From Cladosporium sp. IMV 00045 (Eukaryota > Ascomycota > Dothideomycetes > Cladosporiales > Cladosporiaceae), in contig MSJI02000573.1 of NCBI GenBank assembly GCA_001931905.2, positions 1 to 32,970 on the forward strand: a stretch of DNA of 32,970 bases, read 5' to 3'. The position numbers were made by a program, and so were the translations under genes. Under the pieces are notes generated by a model. It did not search any database. It had not been told where the DNA came from and saw nothing but the letters and a program-made list of their open reading frames with translations. Below, piece after piece: positions 10,136 through 21,638 of this stretch (the first letter of the stretch is position 1; each line of letters starts with the position of its first letter).

Positions 10136-12276
10136 GGTGTCGACATGATGAATGGGGGTTTCTGGTTTGTGGGATGTGAGACGATTTTCATAATGTTTTC
10201 TGGTTTTGTCTTTCTTCTCTCGCGATTTGGTTTTCTCTTGTTTCTTGGAAAATCACAGGTCGGGACTGGCGTTTGGTTTATGACAAGACGCAACGGCTAC
10301 CGGGATTGGGCTCATTGTATTGCACGGCAGAAGTGTACTTTCCTCAACAGTACATCTCCATCGTTACTTTTCATCATATCAGATAGTGACCTTTCACTCT
10401 CACCCACACAGGGATTAAGCACAGAACGCAGCAAGAACGTCGTCGTTCTCGTGTAGGAGGTGTGACAGAAGCAAGCCTCTCTGTTTCCGCAGGACTATAC
10501 TCCGTTTCAAGGACATAAGGTAAACAACACAGGTCACATCAAAAACACAAACACACCCAACATCATCGCTCGCGCGACATCGCAAAGCACCGACCGATCT
10601 CTTTCCCGGTTTTCCCACCACTACCGATTGACCGACTACTGCTTGGCTAAATGATGCCCCGTTCGCGCCGTTGCGATTTTTCTCATTACACGTGTGACGC
10701 TAGCAAGGGTACCCCATACTGGGTCCTCTTTTTCCCTTCTAAACGAACATGTCGAATTTCGGCATGTGCCTTTTCGTGCCGTCTGTGGAGGATCTTTTTG
10801 GGATCGGTCTATTGTTGTTGAATGGGAATTTTGTGTGTGTCAATAGGAAGAGCGGTAGGCATATGTATGTCGCTATCGATGAGCAACAGTTCGCCAAAAA
10901 TTGCAACAACACTTAAGGAACAATGCCTGCTGTTTACACGCCGTTGATCTCTTTCCAATCCAAGATCCAAAATCCCCCCGCAAAATCGAATCTTGAGCCA
11001 TGTGCTTGCTCTTCTTCTCTTCCATCAGCCGCCCGCCGAGCAAAACACCACACTACGCCGCCGCTAACGATGGTCAGGGCCGCAGAGGCGAGACGCCGCG
11101 CCGCCCGACTTGACAAGACCTACCGTGAACAGTCGTAGTAGTGCTCAAACCCGCTACGCTACTACGCGAGAGTGGGCTCGCTCGGCGATGCCCGTGAAGC
11201 GTGCCCTGTGCTCACTCACTCAACTCCAGTATTGCTGGCGATACGGTGCGATTGCGTTTCTAGGCCTGAGCTTTTCGAGAACGAGAGTGGAAACTGCCGT
11301 TTCGCCCGTTGGCACCAGCGAAGGGCGAAGGAAGATAGCGAGAAGATGAAGATAGGAAAAATCTTTTCAAGAAGGTCCGGATATATAACAAGAATAGGGG
11401 TTGGAAGAGATCCTTGCAAAAGCCAACCCCGCGAGCAAGGTATCGCGGATCGACCACGCCATTTGTTTATTATGCACAAGGTTAAGTGAAAAATACCAAG
11501 CCCGCTTCCGGGGGAGGCTGCCGCGTTTAGACACACCCAAAAACCCCAAGGCCATCACGAAAGCAACCAATTGCGAGCATAATAAGGCGGGCGCTTAAGG
11601 GCCACCACCACCCACCTGCACGAGAGGGGGATAGGATGGTCGAGATCCCGCGCCGCCGCCCTCGCTCGCCCTACCGAGTCACTCAAGCGTGCGAGCCTCT
11701 TCTGGTCGTGATCCTTCGTCATCCGTGCGGTCCAGCGAATACAATAATCAAATGGCCCAGATGAACCCGGCTCCTCATTTCCACCGCCCTGCCTACTCTG
11801 TGGAGGAGGCGTCTTTGGCCTTGCGCGCTCGCTCGCACATCGCGGGCCTACCTACCACCCAGTGACCTGTCTGCTGTTCTGTCTACCTGTCACTACTACA
11901 GCAGTTCAGCCTTCTGTATTTGTTTTTTCTCCGTGACACAACTCTGTCTATTAGGGTTTTCCATCCTTCTTCACCACTCCTTTATTATTATTGTTGCCAT
12001 ACTCTGACAACAAGCACCCCCTCACTTCTCCTCGGCCCCACTCTTTTTTTTGCTTAGGATCTGGCCGAGAAGGAAGGACTTCCCATTCATCCCAAACCTG
12101 AAGAGTCTGGGGGCGTTTCAAAGCCTGGACGGTAGTCCAGATTGCGGCACGGCAAAGGACAGGCGGTCGGAGTCTTCCCCCTAGGAAGCCGATTGCGATC
12201 CTTTCCTTTCTTCCTTTGACTGGTTTTTGGTGGCTCCCTGGATCTCAAGGGTGTTGGCTAGGCCAGGACGACAGAC
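10136..12276. other. Long gene-poor region upstream of the patatin-like gene
   Basis: I find no coding region with plausible codon use or splice structure in these 2.1 kb, and no tRNA or snRNA core motif. ORFs of up to ~106 aa occur on both strands but look random. The last ~600 bases are pyrimidine-rich with TATTATTATT-like runs (near 11980) and probably form a promoter and long 5' leader. An ACACGTGT palindrome lies at about 10688. Confidence 0.5.
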
Positions 12277-14671
12277 ATGGCTGCCATCGCTGACCGGGAC
12301 TCGGCGAAGGACTTGAGGGGTGCTGGATGGGACTGGACGAGCAAGAAGGCAGAGCAGCAGCGAGAGCGCGAGAAGGCTGCCGATGATGTTATTACAGATC
12401 TTGGGCTTGTGAGGAAACTCAGGTGGGTCCTCTCTCGCATGCTTCACATGTGGAAGCATTCCCTTAGTACTTTCATGAAAGAAGGCTTCGTGGCTAACTT
12501 AGACCAGCAACGCCTTGCCGAAACGGCAAAACAGTACGAGAAAGTCACAGTCGAGCGATGAGACAAGGGTCAAGTAAGATTTCGTTCGAAGCAAACGCCA
12601 CCGCTGTCCAATGTTCAAGCTAACACCATCCAGTCACAGTTTCCCGCGGCGCCAGGCCAGCACAAGGCGATCGCAGTCTGGAGTACTACAGCCCATTCCC
12701 GTCGGCTCTAACCCTCGCATCTTGTGTCTTGATGGCGGTGGAATTAGAGGTATCGTTCAACTGGAAGTCCTGCGTGGCATCGAGCGCGCTCTCGGTGATC
12801 GGATCGCAGTGCAAGCTTTCTTCGACCTGGTCATCGGCTCTGGATTCGGCGGTCTGCTCGCCATGAGTCTCGGCATGCGAGGCCAGACGGTGGAGGCTTG
12901 CATCGAGCAGTTCAAATCGACCTGTGATCGTGCTTTCAAACCCAAGGTCAAGGCTGTGCCCGGCTTGAAATCCATTTCGGCTGCGTTGGGTAACACGCAA
13001 CTGTACAGAGAGAAGCAATTGCATGACGCTTTGAAGATCGCTTTTGGCGAGAAGGACTCTCTTCTGGGATCGCAGACGAGCTTTAACACGACTAACCGGA
13101 TTGCTATGTTGTCGGCTCATGGTACTGATCAGGAGGCGTTTGTTATGTCCAATTATCGCCAACCGAAGGCTGCTCCTGGCAATGAGCTTGCGGACTCGCC
13201 TGGCCAGGACAAGGAGATGAAGATTTGGGAATCAGTTGCGGCTGCGACTGCCGATCCGGCGTATTACCCACCCTTCGAGCTGAACGGCCGGACATACATC
13301 GATGGCGGATCGAAATGTGGCAATCCGGCCTCCAAAGCTGAAGAGGAGAGAAAGAAGCTTTGGCCAGAAAACGAGGAGCCAGATCTCTTTCTCTCGCTAG
13401 GCACGGGTCAGAACCGACTTGCGGTGCTGAAGGGGACTTCCAAGAATGCTTCGAGCGGCGACGAAACGACTTCATCTGAAAATTCTCGACCTACCAGGAG
13501 ACTGTCCAGACGCTGGTCCACGCGCAGGGACGAAGGAGTTCTCGACGCCGAATTTGCCTGGACCAAATTCAAAGGAAAAATCGTGCGCGATCGAACAGAA
13601 GAAAAAGCGGATCGCTACGTTCGCTTAAATCCGGATCTAGGAAAATCACCGCCCGCCCCTGATAGCAGGCACGATATGGAGTCTCTCCAGAGCAACGCCT
13701 GCAAGTGGCTGCAACATCCAGGAAGAGTCAAGGCTTTGCGCAACATCGCCCACCGACTCGTGGCGTCTTCGTTTTACCTCGACTCCCGCTCCACCGTGAC
13801 AGACGAGCAGGGCGAGCAAGTATTCTCAGGTACAATCGCCTGTCGATTTAAGTATGGAAGCGACCAACTCCGCGCTCTCGGCCGTGTACTCCAAGACCGC
13901 ATGACTGATGGATTCGTACCGTACTTCCTGATCAAGCCCGACGCCACCAGCAAATACCAATCCTCCACGGTGAAACTCACCAAGGAAATCGTCCGCGCCA
14001 CCGCCGAAAGGGGCATCTTCGCCCTCCCCGGGATTTCCGTCCCCATCAACGACGCCTCCAAAACATCCACGCTCAACCTCTTCCTCGCGCCCAAAGACGA
14101 CCTCGAACCCGAAGGCTTCCCCATCTCCGGCTTCCCCAACATCCTGCTCGAGAAGCAAACGCAAACGAGCAAACTGCCCCGCCGCCCCCGCGCCCTCTCC
14201 GAACAAAGCCTCCCTCACTTCTCGCACTCGCGCGCAATCTCTCTCTCCCGCGCCAACAGCACGACCGCCGTCCCCGCCTCCCGCAAACGCGCCACGTACT
14301 CTCCAGCCTCTACCTCCTCGCCAATCCAACGATCTTCCTCCACGCGCCTCCCCGGCTCCCACTCCAAACGCCTTTCCATCCAAGAAATCATCGCAGAAGA
14401 GCAAAGCGGGGCTTTCGTCGAGCGCCGCCCCAACCAATTCTGGTCCTACATCGGCAAGGACAGCAACACCAACAGCAGCAGCATCCCGGAGCACACCGCG
14501 CCGGAAACTCCGGGCTGGAACCGCAGACCCGACTCGTTGATTATGGATATCAACCCTTTTGACGACGCGTTTGAGGATTCCGCCATGTGGAGCCCGCTCG
14601 AGGGGAAGGATATGGGGTTCTCGTCGGCGGGGTCGTATAGGTATTCGCCTGGGGATGTTGGGGCTGGTTGA
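12277..14671 (+). CDS. Patatin-like phospholipase-fold protein lacking the nucleophile serine
   Basis: Three exons, 12277-12408, 12503-12573 and 12634-14671, with introns of 94 and 60 nt (GTGAGG...CTAACTTAG and GTAAGA...CTAACACCATCCAG), give 746 aa. This is the only donor choice I found that keeps frame. The patatin oxyanion-hole motif DGGGIRG is at 101-107. The region normally G-x-S-x-G reads GSGFG at 136-140, so the nucleophile position is Gly138 (codon 12842-12844). The dyad aspartate motif DGG is kept (D291, in YIDGGSK). Active patatins hydrolyse acyl lipids through this Ser-Asp dyad; without serine, binding or scaffolding is more likely. The C-terminal ~200 residues are Ser/Arg/Pro-rich and disordered-looking. 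No NACHT, ankyrin or TPR part and no signal peptide are seen. Confidence 0.85.
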
Positions 14672-16548
14672 GGTGGGCGGTCTGGACGGGATTGTTGTGA
14701 GGGGCTTTTTGTCGGTTATGGTCGACAGGGCTCATGCTACTTTTTCTGAGAGTGTATGCCGATTCTGGGAGTGATGCGGGAGAACATGAAGCAGCAATGT
14801 CCTGCGGTGTTTTCTTGCCCTGCCCTGCGATTTTACCGCGCCGCCGCCTTCGGATGTTTATATGGAGCCAGAGATCGCGAGCCAGCATACCGTCGACACT
14901 TGCGAGATTTGAAAACGGGTCACAGTCTGGAAATTCTCAGCATTGAATCCGACAACACCGCTGTCTGGCTGAAAAACAAGTCAGCCAGTCTTTGCGGACC
15001 CAGACTGAGCTAACGAAGCCGCCTTCTGGGAATTCCTCCGGATGTCTGTATCTGAGTTGTGACCCTGCTGGCCAAACAAGCCGCGAGCACCGGGAAAGAT
15101 GGCAATGGTGATGTCCAGCAAGCAGATGCACAGCGAGGTCGGGGGAGGTTCGTTGCTCAAAGGATCTTTCGAGGACGAACATGAGCGATCATAGGAAAAT
15201 GGCTGCCATGCGCACTACCATGCGTCGAAAGAGACACGAATGGAAGTTATGCGAAGGGAGAATTGAGTTGGATATACTCGGATTGAATTCCTGCTTGAAG
15301 CTGTGCCGATGTATGACATCTTTGTGAGAGGAAGAAAAAGAGGAAGAGGGAAAAAGAGGAAGAGGATTTTGCGAGATAGCGCACCCCTGCTGAGGTACTA
15401 GATCGTCCATCTTGCAAGATAAAAGCGTGGACATCGGCAACGCGCAATCACGATTTCTATCTTCCAAAAGGAAACAACGGTGATGAGGTTCCTCCATTGC
15501 TCCACTTGGACATGACGATTATCGGGGATACAGTACAACACAATGCCACATACATCCACAAAAATGTGAAACACGATCATTCCGTCCCCTCGTCTGCTTC
15601 TACGAGAAAAACAATTTCAGGCAAAAGCTGGTCTCCATCCGCGCGGTTGGTAGTTGATTACGCACACGCGTACGGGATTTCAGGATCGGGACATGTATCA
15701 GTCTTGGTCTGGAACAAGAAGGTAAGATTGATGAGGGAAGGAAGAATGGAAACAAGATCGTGGAAACTTCACGCCGAGCGTCGAGCATGGTCACACTTTG
15801 TTGGTGGTGCTCAACATAGCACAGATTTGCAAGGATGGGAAGGCTTTTGTTGAAACTAGGTATGATTACCCAGAGCTTGACGACACGATAGATCTTTTTT
15901 TCGGTCCGGTGATCTATTCGAAACCGGCGCGTGGTGATTGCGTGGATTCCTGGTAAGTAATTAATACCTAGGTAGTGAGGAGTGTTTCATATCTTTCAAT
16001 GATAATCTAATCTATGGCTTTGCTACTGTTCCTTTGCCCTCTCTGTGGCAAAAAAGAATGCCTTTTGTTCACGATCAGCTTTTGGGAACGACAACGAATA
16101 TTTTCGCATGCCCACCGTGAGTTTTCTGAAAAAAACCAATGTCAGGGTTGGAGGGACCGAGAAGTCCACTGGAGTTGTCAGGCTCAGGTAATCAGCGGCT
16201 GTGAACATCAAACATCACAGCCGCGCGCGACTCCTTCGGCTCTTCCGGGCAATCCTTCGAGGAAGGGAGACGTGTGCGTGCGTACGTATGTATCCTATCT
16301 AGGCTGCACGATTCCTGCATCGTTGATTTCTCTCGCTCAGGCCGAAGTGGAAGAGCCGATCTCAGTAAGTGTAGCAGAAGTAAAATGATCTTGAAGGCAC
16401 TGCCTTATCCACTTACATTTCCTCGTTGATCACAAAATCAATTCGGCTAGGCAGTCAGGTATCTGGGCGTTTTTTTCCTCTTTGCTCGCTTGGATGCAGG
16501 GAAGAAACGACACATGCCGTGTCGTGTCCACCGCAGTGATCTCCAGCA

Positions 16549-16570
16549 CATGCATGCATGCATGCATGCA
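16549..16570. repeat. (CATG)n microsatellite
   Basis: About 5.5 perfect CATG units. The unit is self-complementary, so the tract is one continuous palindrome able to form a hairpin. A further TTGCCATGCA remnant follows directly. Confidence 0.8.
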
Positions 16571-17616
16571 TTGCCATGCAGATCAGGCAGCGAGCAAAGA
16601 AGCATGATGGAAAAGAGCAGAAGGATGGCGACATGCCGGCCTGATAGTACGTGGGAAAAGTACATGACAGATCGTGCGGAATTGGCATCGTTTTTATTTG
16701 CCCATTTGCTGCGGTTGGCTTACGGGGAGTGTGAGTGCGAGTGGGATGTATCGCGGTGTTGTCAGCGGCATGTGATATGCGTGGCTTGAATGCTTGAACG
16801 CCCTGCTCGCCCGGGAGAGATGGTTGTCAATCACATTCAGGTCGGCTGGACGTTTAGGAGTGGGTGGCTTGGGATGTGGATGGCTTGTTTGTCTTGATGA
16901 GAAGTGGCTTCAGTCGCTGCGGCTCGGGTAAACGGTGTGGTCTGGGGCCGAGTGGATATTCTAGTTGAGATGAACTCTTTTGTTGAAGAGCGACTTCGGA
17001 GGAAAGAAATGGCGGTATGGACGGAAGAACGACAGACAAGCACACACACAGAAGAGAAAGTCGTGGAGAAAAAAAAGAAAAAAATCAGATTCTTTTGGTT
17101 TGGTCTAGTTGCATGTGCAGGCAGCTTGTCTCAACATGTGTGTTTCCTGCCCTCGCCTGCGCCGGAGTTTGCTGCGCCTTATAGCAGTAGAGTGCCTCTA
17201 GCTGCAACACTTTTCTCCACGCACATGCGCGTTGGCGAGCTGTGCGTGGGCGAACACGGGCAGGCCGGTGGGAGAGAACACGAGACGGTTTGTGTTGGTA
17301 TTTACATATGTCTTATCAGAGGATTTTGAAGCATGATGGATTGAATGGACTAATTGTGCCAACATGATACTGTAATAATAATAGAAAAGTATATCACAGT
17401 GGTATTGAGATCAATCACGAGTAGCACAGGTCACACAAGACCAAACCCTTACACCACAGAATGGTCCAGACCGTCGCCGACTCTCTGGGACTCTCTCTCC
17501 CAAGCTGACTACTACTGGCTGGCATCTTCTTGCCCTCTCGCACTCGCAGCCAGCACTCGTCCTCACTCCACCCAAACGCTTCATCCTCCTCCACTTCATC
17601 TGCCTCAATCGTTCAC

Positions 17617-17700
17617 CTGCTGCTGCTGCTGCTGCTTGGAAATAATTTCTTCCTCTTTCTGCCGCTGCCTCTGCCTCTCCCTCTCCCTCTCCCTCTGCTT
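17617..17700 (+). repeat. (CTG)n and (CTCCCT)n microsatellites
   Basis: Six CTG triplets at about 17617-17634 are followed by CTGCCT/CTCCCT hexamer copies at about 17661-17697. Both lie in the pyrimidine-rich tract upstream of the gene at 18377 and may be transcribed in its leader. Confidence 0.7.
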
Positions 17701-18146
17701 GTCTGCTCGTCTCACCTGCTCGTGCACTGACCGAGGCACAATCTCCAATTTCGCTCCTCGTTTCTCTGCTTGTGATCCCTCTTTTGTACACGTGCCAAAA
17801 GCCCTTCGCAAGCCTCTCGCGTCTCTCTCTGCCTCTGCCTCCTGCCTCTGCACTGCCCTTTGTTGCTATCCCGCTCTACTTGCTGCCGCCTCTCGTCGCT
17901 CTTTAGCTTCACCTCTCTCTTCAATCCTACTCCGCCCGTGCCTTTATTCTACCGCAGTAGTGGTTATCGATCACCACTGCTACTACTGGCCTGCCCTCTC
18001 ACTCTCTACCGCTCTGCCCGCCACTGGCCCACTTCACTCCGCCGATCCTTCAGGCTTTCTTTGGCAACAAATCCACCCTGCAGTATCCACCCGCCGTCTT
18101 CCGCTGCACACAACCGCCTCTTGTTGCCCATCCATCGTCGTCTTTG

Positions 18147-18232
18147 TTTGCTTGCTTGCTTGCTTGCTCGCTGAATTGCCCGCCTGCCTGCCTGCCTGCT
18201 TGCTTGTCTGCTTGCTTCCTGTCTGTCGTCCA
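18147..18232 (+). repeat. (TTGC)n / (CCTG)n tetranucleotide tract
   Basis: About five TTGC units, a short interruption, then CCTG units grading back into CTTG. The array ends about 145 bp before the ATG of the next gene, in its likely 5' leader. Confidence 0.75.
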
Positions 18233-18376
18233 CCAAACTTTGCCGCGACAACAGCGCCTGCCGCGTGAGCCCGAGGATATTCCTTGCCGCTCTCCCAACA
18301 TCCACCGCTGTTGCTCCCTGCCGCCTCACGTTGGAAGGCACGCTGCCTTGAGCAAACGGCGCCAGGCCCTCCTTAC

Positions 18377-20324
18377 ATGGGGCCTGCCGGCGAGGCATCA
18401 TCGAGAGCTGATGCCCACAATGCCCAACTCCTTCCGCTCGCCCTCAGGCCTTTTCCCTCGCCCGCTCCGAGTAGCAGCAATGTCTCCCTGAGTTCCCCTA
18501 CACTGGCAAAGACTCTGACTGCTGCTGGTTCAATCGCTCCATGGACGCCCTATTCGCCCTATCCTGAATCCTCGTCAATCATGCCCTCCGAACCGGGCGC
18601 TTCTCGAGAACCTCCTGTCATGACTCCGCCTGCCGACCAACATGATGATGCCGTCCGACCTGGGCCCAGCAGCGAGATGAACATGATTGTCGGCGGCGCT
18701 TTGGCACCGGTTTCTGATGTTGCTCCACAGCGCTTAGTGGCAAGGTCGGGACCAGGCTTGCGCTTACCTTCTTTCGAAGCTTTGGGCATAGCATCGCCTC
18801 ATCCTCACGATCTATGCCTACCAGGTGCTGATAACCCAGGAGCATCTGCCGCACGCGAAAACGCCTTGAGTGTGGTGGCACGATCACATTCAGATCCTGG
18901 TCCGAGGGAAGAGTCAGCCTACCATGCGCAGCATGTTGGATCTGGTTCCGATCGTTTGCAACTTCAACCAAATAAGCCCTGTGCCCATCCTCAACATACG
19001 CCACTGCATAGATATGTGCATACCCTCACTCCTCCGGCTGAGACTGGTGAGCCTACTTGGAGACCGGCCATGATGACTGCAGCACTGGATTCTCCGGATA
19101 CCGATGCTGGGAACGGGAGGGTTTCGTCTCAGGGTGAGACGACTGATCAATCGATGAAATCTGCAAGCAGCGCCATGCAGAACATCTCCATCAGTACACC
19201 TGCAATGAAAGGAGAGCGTGCTTGGCTTGAGTCTGCGGTCCAGTCAATTCGTGAGTGCTGCAACTTTAATTTTTTCATATCTTGCTCGAACTAACGATAT
19301 TTCAGTACTCAATCTCAGAACATCGCCAGTACCCAATCCATTACTAAAGGTCCTATCACACGCTCTTCCCAGCCCGTCAAATACAGGCCATGCGTACACC
19401 GCGATCATCGAGGCCATTCACGATTCGACACCAGCGAGTCCCACCGTTTGGATTAACGTCTTCCATGCCATTCCTGGTCGTTTCAATCTGGAAGAGCTAC
19501 CTACATCACCACCAAACACACCTGGACCGCCTATCGGTGGCGACGATTATTTCACTCAGAAAGTCTTCGGCAGTGCAGTCCCGATTACCGACTACCAACA
19601 AGATCTTTCTGGCCTGCCTCGCTCTCCTCGACCTGTGGTTCCGCCTTCTTCCATTGATGTTTCGATTGTGGAACGCTACATCCCACCTTCAAGTTCTCGA
19701 GAGTTCAGAGACATGTTCAGCGTAGATGGGCCTTCGATCCTCATAGACCGATTAATCGAACTTTCCCCGCAAAACGGCAGTCTCGTCTTCATCTACCCTA
19801 CACGGACGGGCGCGCAGACTTTCATGCAGGAATACCTCTCACCGATTCTCGACCCAGTCCTCCGCTCCACCGTAACCGCCAACGGCCTCTCCTCCGAACT
19901 CTGCCTTTCCCTCGGCTCCATGCCAGCCGTCAACCTCCTCTTTGAGCACGCAGAACTGGAACGTAAGATCACCGCTCTCTGCGCGCACCTCACCCAGCGC
20001 AGCGCAACCCTAGCCCGCTTCCACGGCACGCGCGCGAATTTCAGCATATCCCACTCGTCGACGCGCGAAGTCAACCTCTGCCGACAAGCCTGGGCGAAGG
20101 ACTGGTGGACGAAGCAGGAGAAGACGCGCGTTACGGAAGCCGTCATGCGCACCGCCCAGGAGGCCCAGACCAAGAGTAGCAATCGCCACGTCGACCGGCC
20201 TCCCTCCGCGACGGAGCTTTGGCAGAAACTTCTGAAAGACGTGGAGACCCGCCCCTACGACCCTGGTTGCGAGCCGAAGCGCGGTGTCGAAGTCGCCATG
20301 TTCGTCATCAAGCGGACGGAGTGA
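18377..20324 (+). CDS. Fungal protein of unknown function with disordered N-terminal half
   Basis: Two exons, 18377-19250 and 19306-20324, with a 55-nt intron (GTGAGT...CTAACGATATTTCAG), give 630 aa. I do not recognise the family. Residues 1-~280 are Pro/Ser/Ala-rich and probably disordered. The second half looks folded, with patterns such as ILIDRLIELSPQNGSLVFIYPTR (a beta strand after a helix), QEYLSPILDPVLRSTV, ACRQAWAKDWW-like helices and a final VEVAMFVIKR strand. This arrangement loosely recalls the C-terminal part of a Rossmann-type methyltransferase, but no SAM-binding GxGxG motif is seen, so this is only a guess. No signal peptide or TM segment is present. The start is the first ATG in the open frame after an upstream stop at 18266. 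A long C/T-rich leader precedes it. Confidence 0.8.
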
Positions 20325-21161
20325 TGTCTTTCTTGTCAGGAAAAAGGGCAGCGCGTCGCTGACAACACTGCTGGCGGATGGCGAAGCATGCCGAATATTC
20401 GAGGACGTTCTCATTTTTACATTTTCTCAATTTTTTTTTTCTTTCCTTTTTCCTTTTTTGTCATCACGACCCTTGATGAGGCGAAGCGAAGCGAAGGCGA
20501 AGGGGCGAATCAGAGAAACAGCATCATCGCGCTGGTTGCATGTTTGCTAGAATTCCAAGACCGGAGGAGAATTTGTCAAGAAAAAGGAAGAAGGAAGAAA
20601 GGAGTAGTGGAATGCCTGAAACCGTTGATTTGGCTGGGTTGAGTTGCGTTATGCTACAGTACACGCTGTTAAGATGAGGCAAGGGCACCTGTTTTTTCTT
20701 TTCCCTGGTGAGAGGCAAAGTGCGTGCGTGTCGGTGAGGGAGGGTTTTTTCCTTGTTCATTCATCATCCGATAGAATCAAGGATAAGAAACAAGATTTCA
20801 TTTTTCGAATGACTGATGGGCGGGATTTCATGTTTCCTGCTCACGCTTCCTTTCTCCAGTTTCTCCATTTCCTGAATTGAGACAAATAATCAAAAGGATC
20901 AGAAATGAACATGCTCAAAACCAAAAGCTCCACCCAGAACACCTTGCCTTGCCTTGCCTTGCCTTGCCAAAAGCAAAGACCGTCCCACGATTCCAGCTCA
21001 GCCCGTGAGAGCCGCCTCCCTTCATTCCCAACCAACTCACGTCGTCAACCAGCAAACGAATCCAACTCGAAAGAAACCCTCATCCCCCAAACGCACCCAG
21101 AAGACCCACCCCCCGACCTCCCTCGCCCCTCAAGCCCCAAACACAAACCCGTCGAGATGAA
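20325..21161. other. Convergent intergenic region
   Basis: Holds the 3' UTR of the gene ending at 20324 and that of the minus-strand gene ending at 21162. A T-rich run (20420-20460) and a (CCTTG)n microsatellite (20942-20968) are present. The open frame 20905-21243 lies opposite real minus-strand coding sequence and is not supported. Confidence 0.5.
20942..20968 (+). repeat. (CCTTG)5 microsatellite
   Basis: Five perfect CCTTG units plus a partial sixth unit. Confidence 0.85.
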
Positions 21162-21638
21162 TCACTCGACCGAAAACCCCCAAACAAGCCCCACCCCCTC
21201 CTCCCTCACGCTGAAAAAACTCCCATCTCTATTCCGCCCATAGAACAAGACACACTCCCACCATCCTCCCTCCTGCTCCCCATCTCCGCCGAATCTCAGG
21301 AAGATCTCGAAACTCAAATACCCCCCTCTCCTATCCCTCGCCTCATTCGCATATTCTTGCGCCACGGCGCAGGCCTGCTGCTCGTTGCTGTCACCGGTGG
21401 TGGTGTTGAGAGGGTAAGAGAGGTAGACGGGCGGGTTGGTGTTTGCCGCATTCGAGTAGGAGAGCAAAACGCGGCAGCCAGAGTGGTAGAGGGTGTATAG
21501 GGAGGTGTAGTTTTCTTCCGACTGCTGGACTGTGGCGGGGAGGGTTGGGCAGGGATGTGGGGAGGAGGTGGGGAGGAGGTTTGTGGTTGTTGTTCTTGTT
21601 GTGGAGGGGAGAGGTGGGGGGGTTGGTAAGGTGAGTTG
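21162..21638 (-). CDS. C-terminal part of an unrecognised protein, 5' end unresolved or broken
   Basis: This frame is open from 21638 down to a stop at 21162-21164 and looks coding. C-ending codons give way to G-rich ones in the same manner as neighbouring genes, and the peptide has ordinary composition (LYTLYHSGCRVLLSYSN, VYLSYPLNTTTGD, ACAVAQEYANEA, WWECVLFYG, FFSVREE). I do not recognise it; the Cys, Thr and Asn content would fit a secreted protein. No ATG lies in frame before a TGA at 21639-21641. Upstream, a Pro/Thr-rich frame (to about 21891) lies one base off and would join if the C7 run (21616-21622, minus strand) were one base shorter. Alternatively an intron from the weak donor GTGCAA at 21660 to an acceptor at 21530 joins another frame starting at ATG 21895 (200 aa). 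It may be intact, frameshifted or an assembly error. Confidence 0.45.
   Translation of the reverse strand, partial: QLTLPTPPPLPSTTRTTTTNLLPTSSPHPCPTLPATVQQSEENYTSLYTLYHSGCRVLLSYSNAANTNPPVYLSYPLNTTTGDSNEQQACAVAQEYANEARDRRGGYLSFEIFLRFGGDGEQEGGWWECVLFYGRNRDGSFFSVREEGVGLVWGFSVE

Larger units (their letters stand above)
14672..18376. other. 3.7-kb gene-poor region with microsatellites and pyrimidine-rich leader
   Basis: No ORF here has convincing coding character, and I recognise no RNA gene. The stretch 17450-18376 is strongly pyrimidine-rich on the + strand and abuts the start of the next gene, so it is probably its promoter and 5' leader. It includes CTG, CTCCCT, TTGC and CCTG repeats. A 304-codon open frame at 17354-18268 encodes only Ser/Leu/Cys-rich low-complexity sequence and was rejected. 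Confidence 0.5.

Noticed and set aside
12409..12502. Alternative donor GTGGGT (12421) for intron 1 of the patatin-like gene
   Set aside because: It leaves exon 2 out of frame with the DGGGIRG exon; the GTGAGG donor at 12409 keeps frame throughout.
17354..18268. 304-codon open frame on the + strand
   Set aside because: It encodes only Ser/Leu/Cys-rich sequence from pyrimidine-rich microsatellites, has no domain-like segment and ends before the real gene start at 18377.
20905..21243. 112-codon + strand ORF
   Set aside because: Low-complexity Pro/Ser/Asn sequence that includes the CCTTG microsatellite and opposes the minus-strand coding end.
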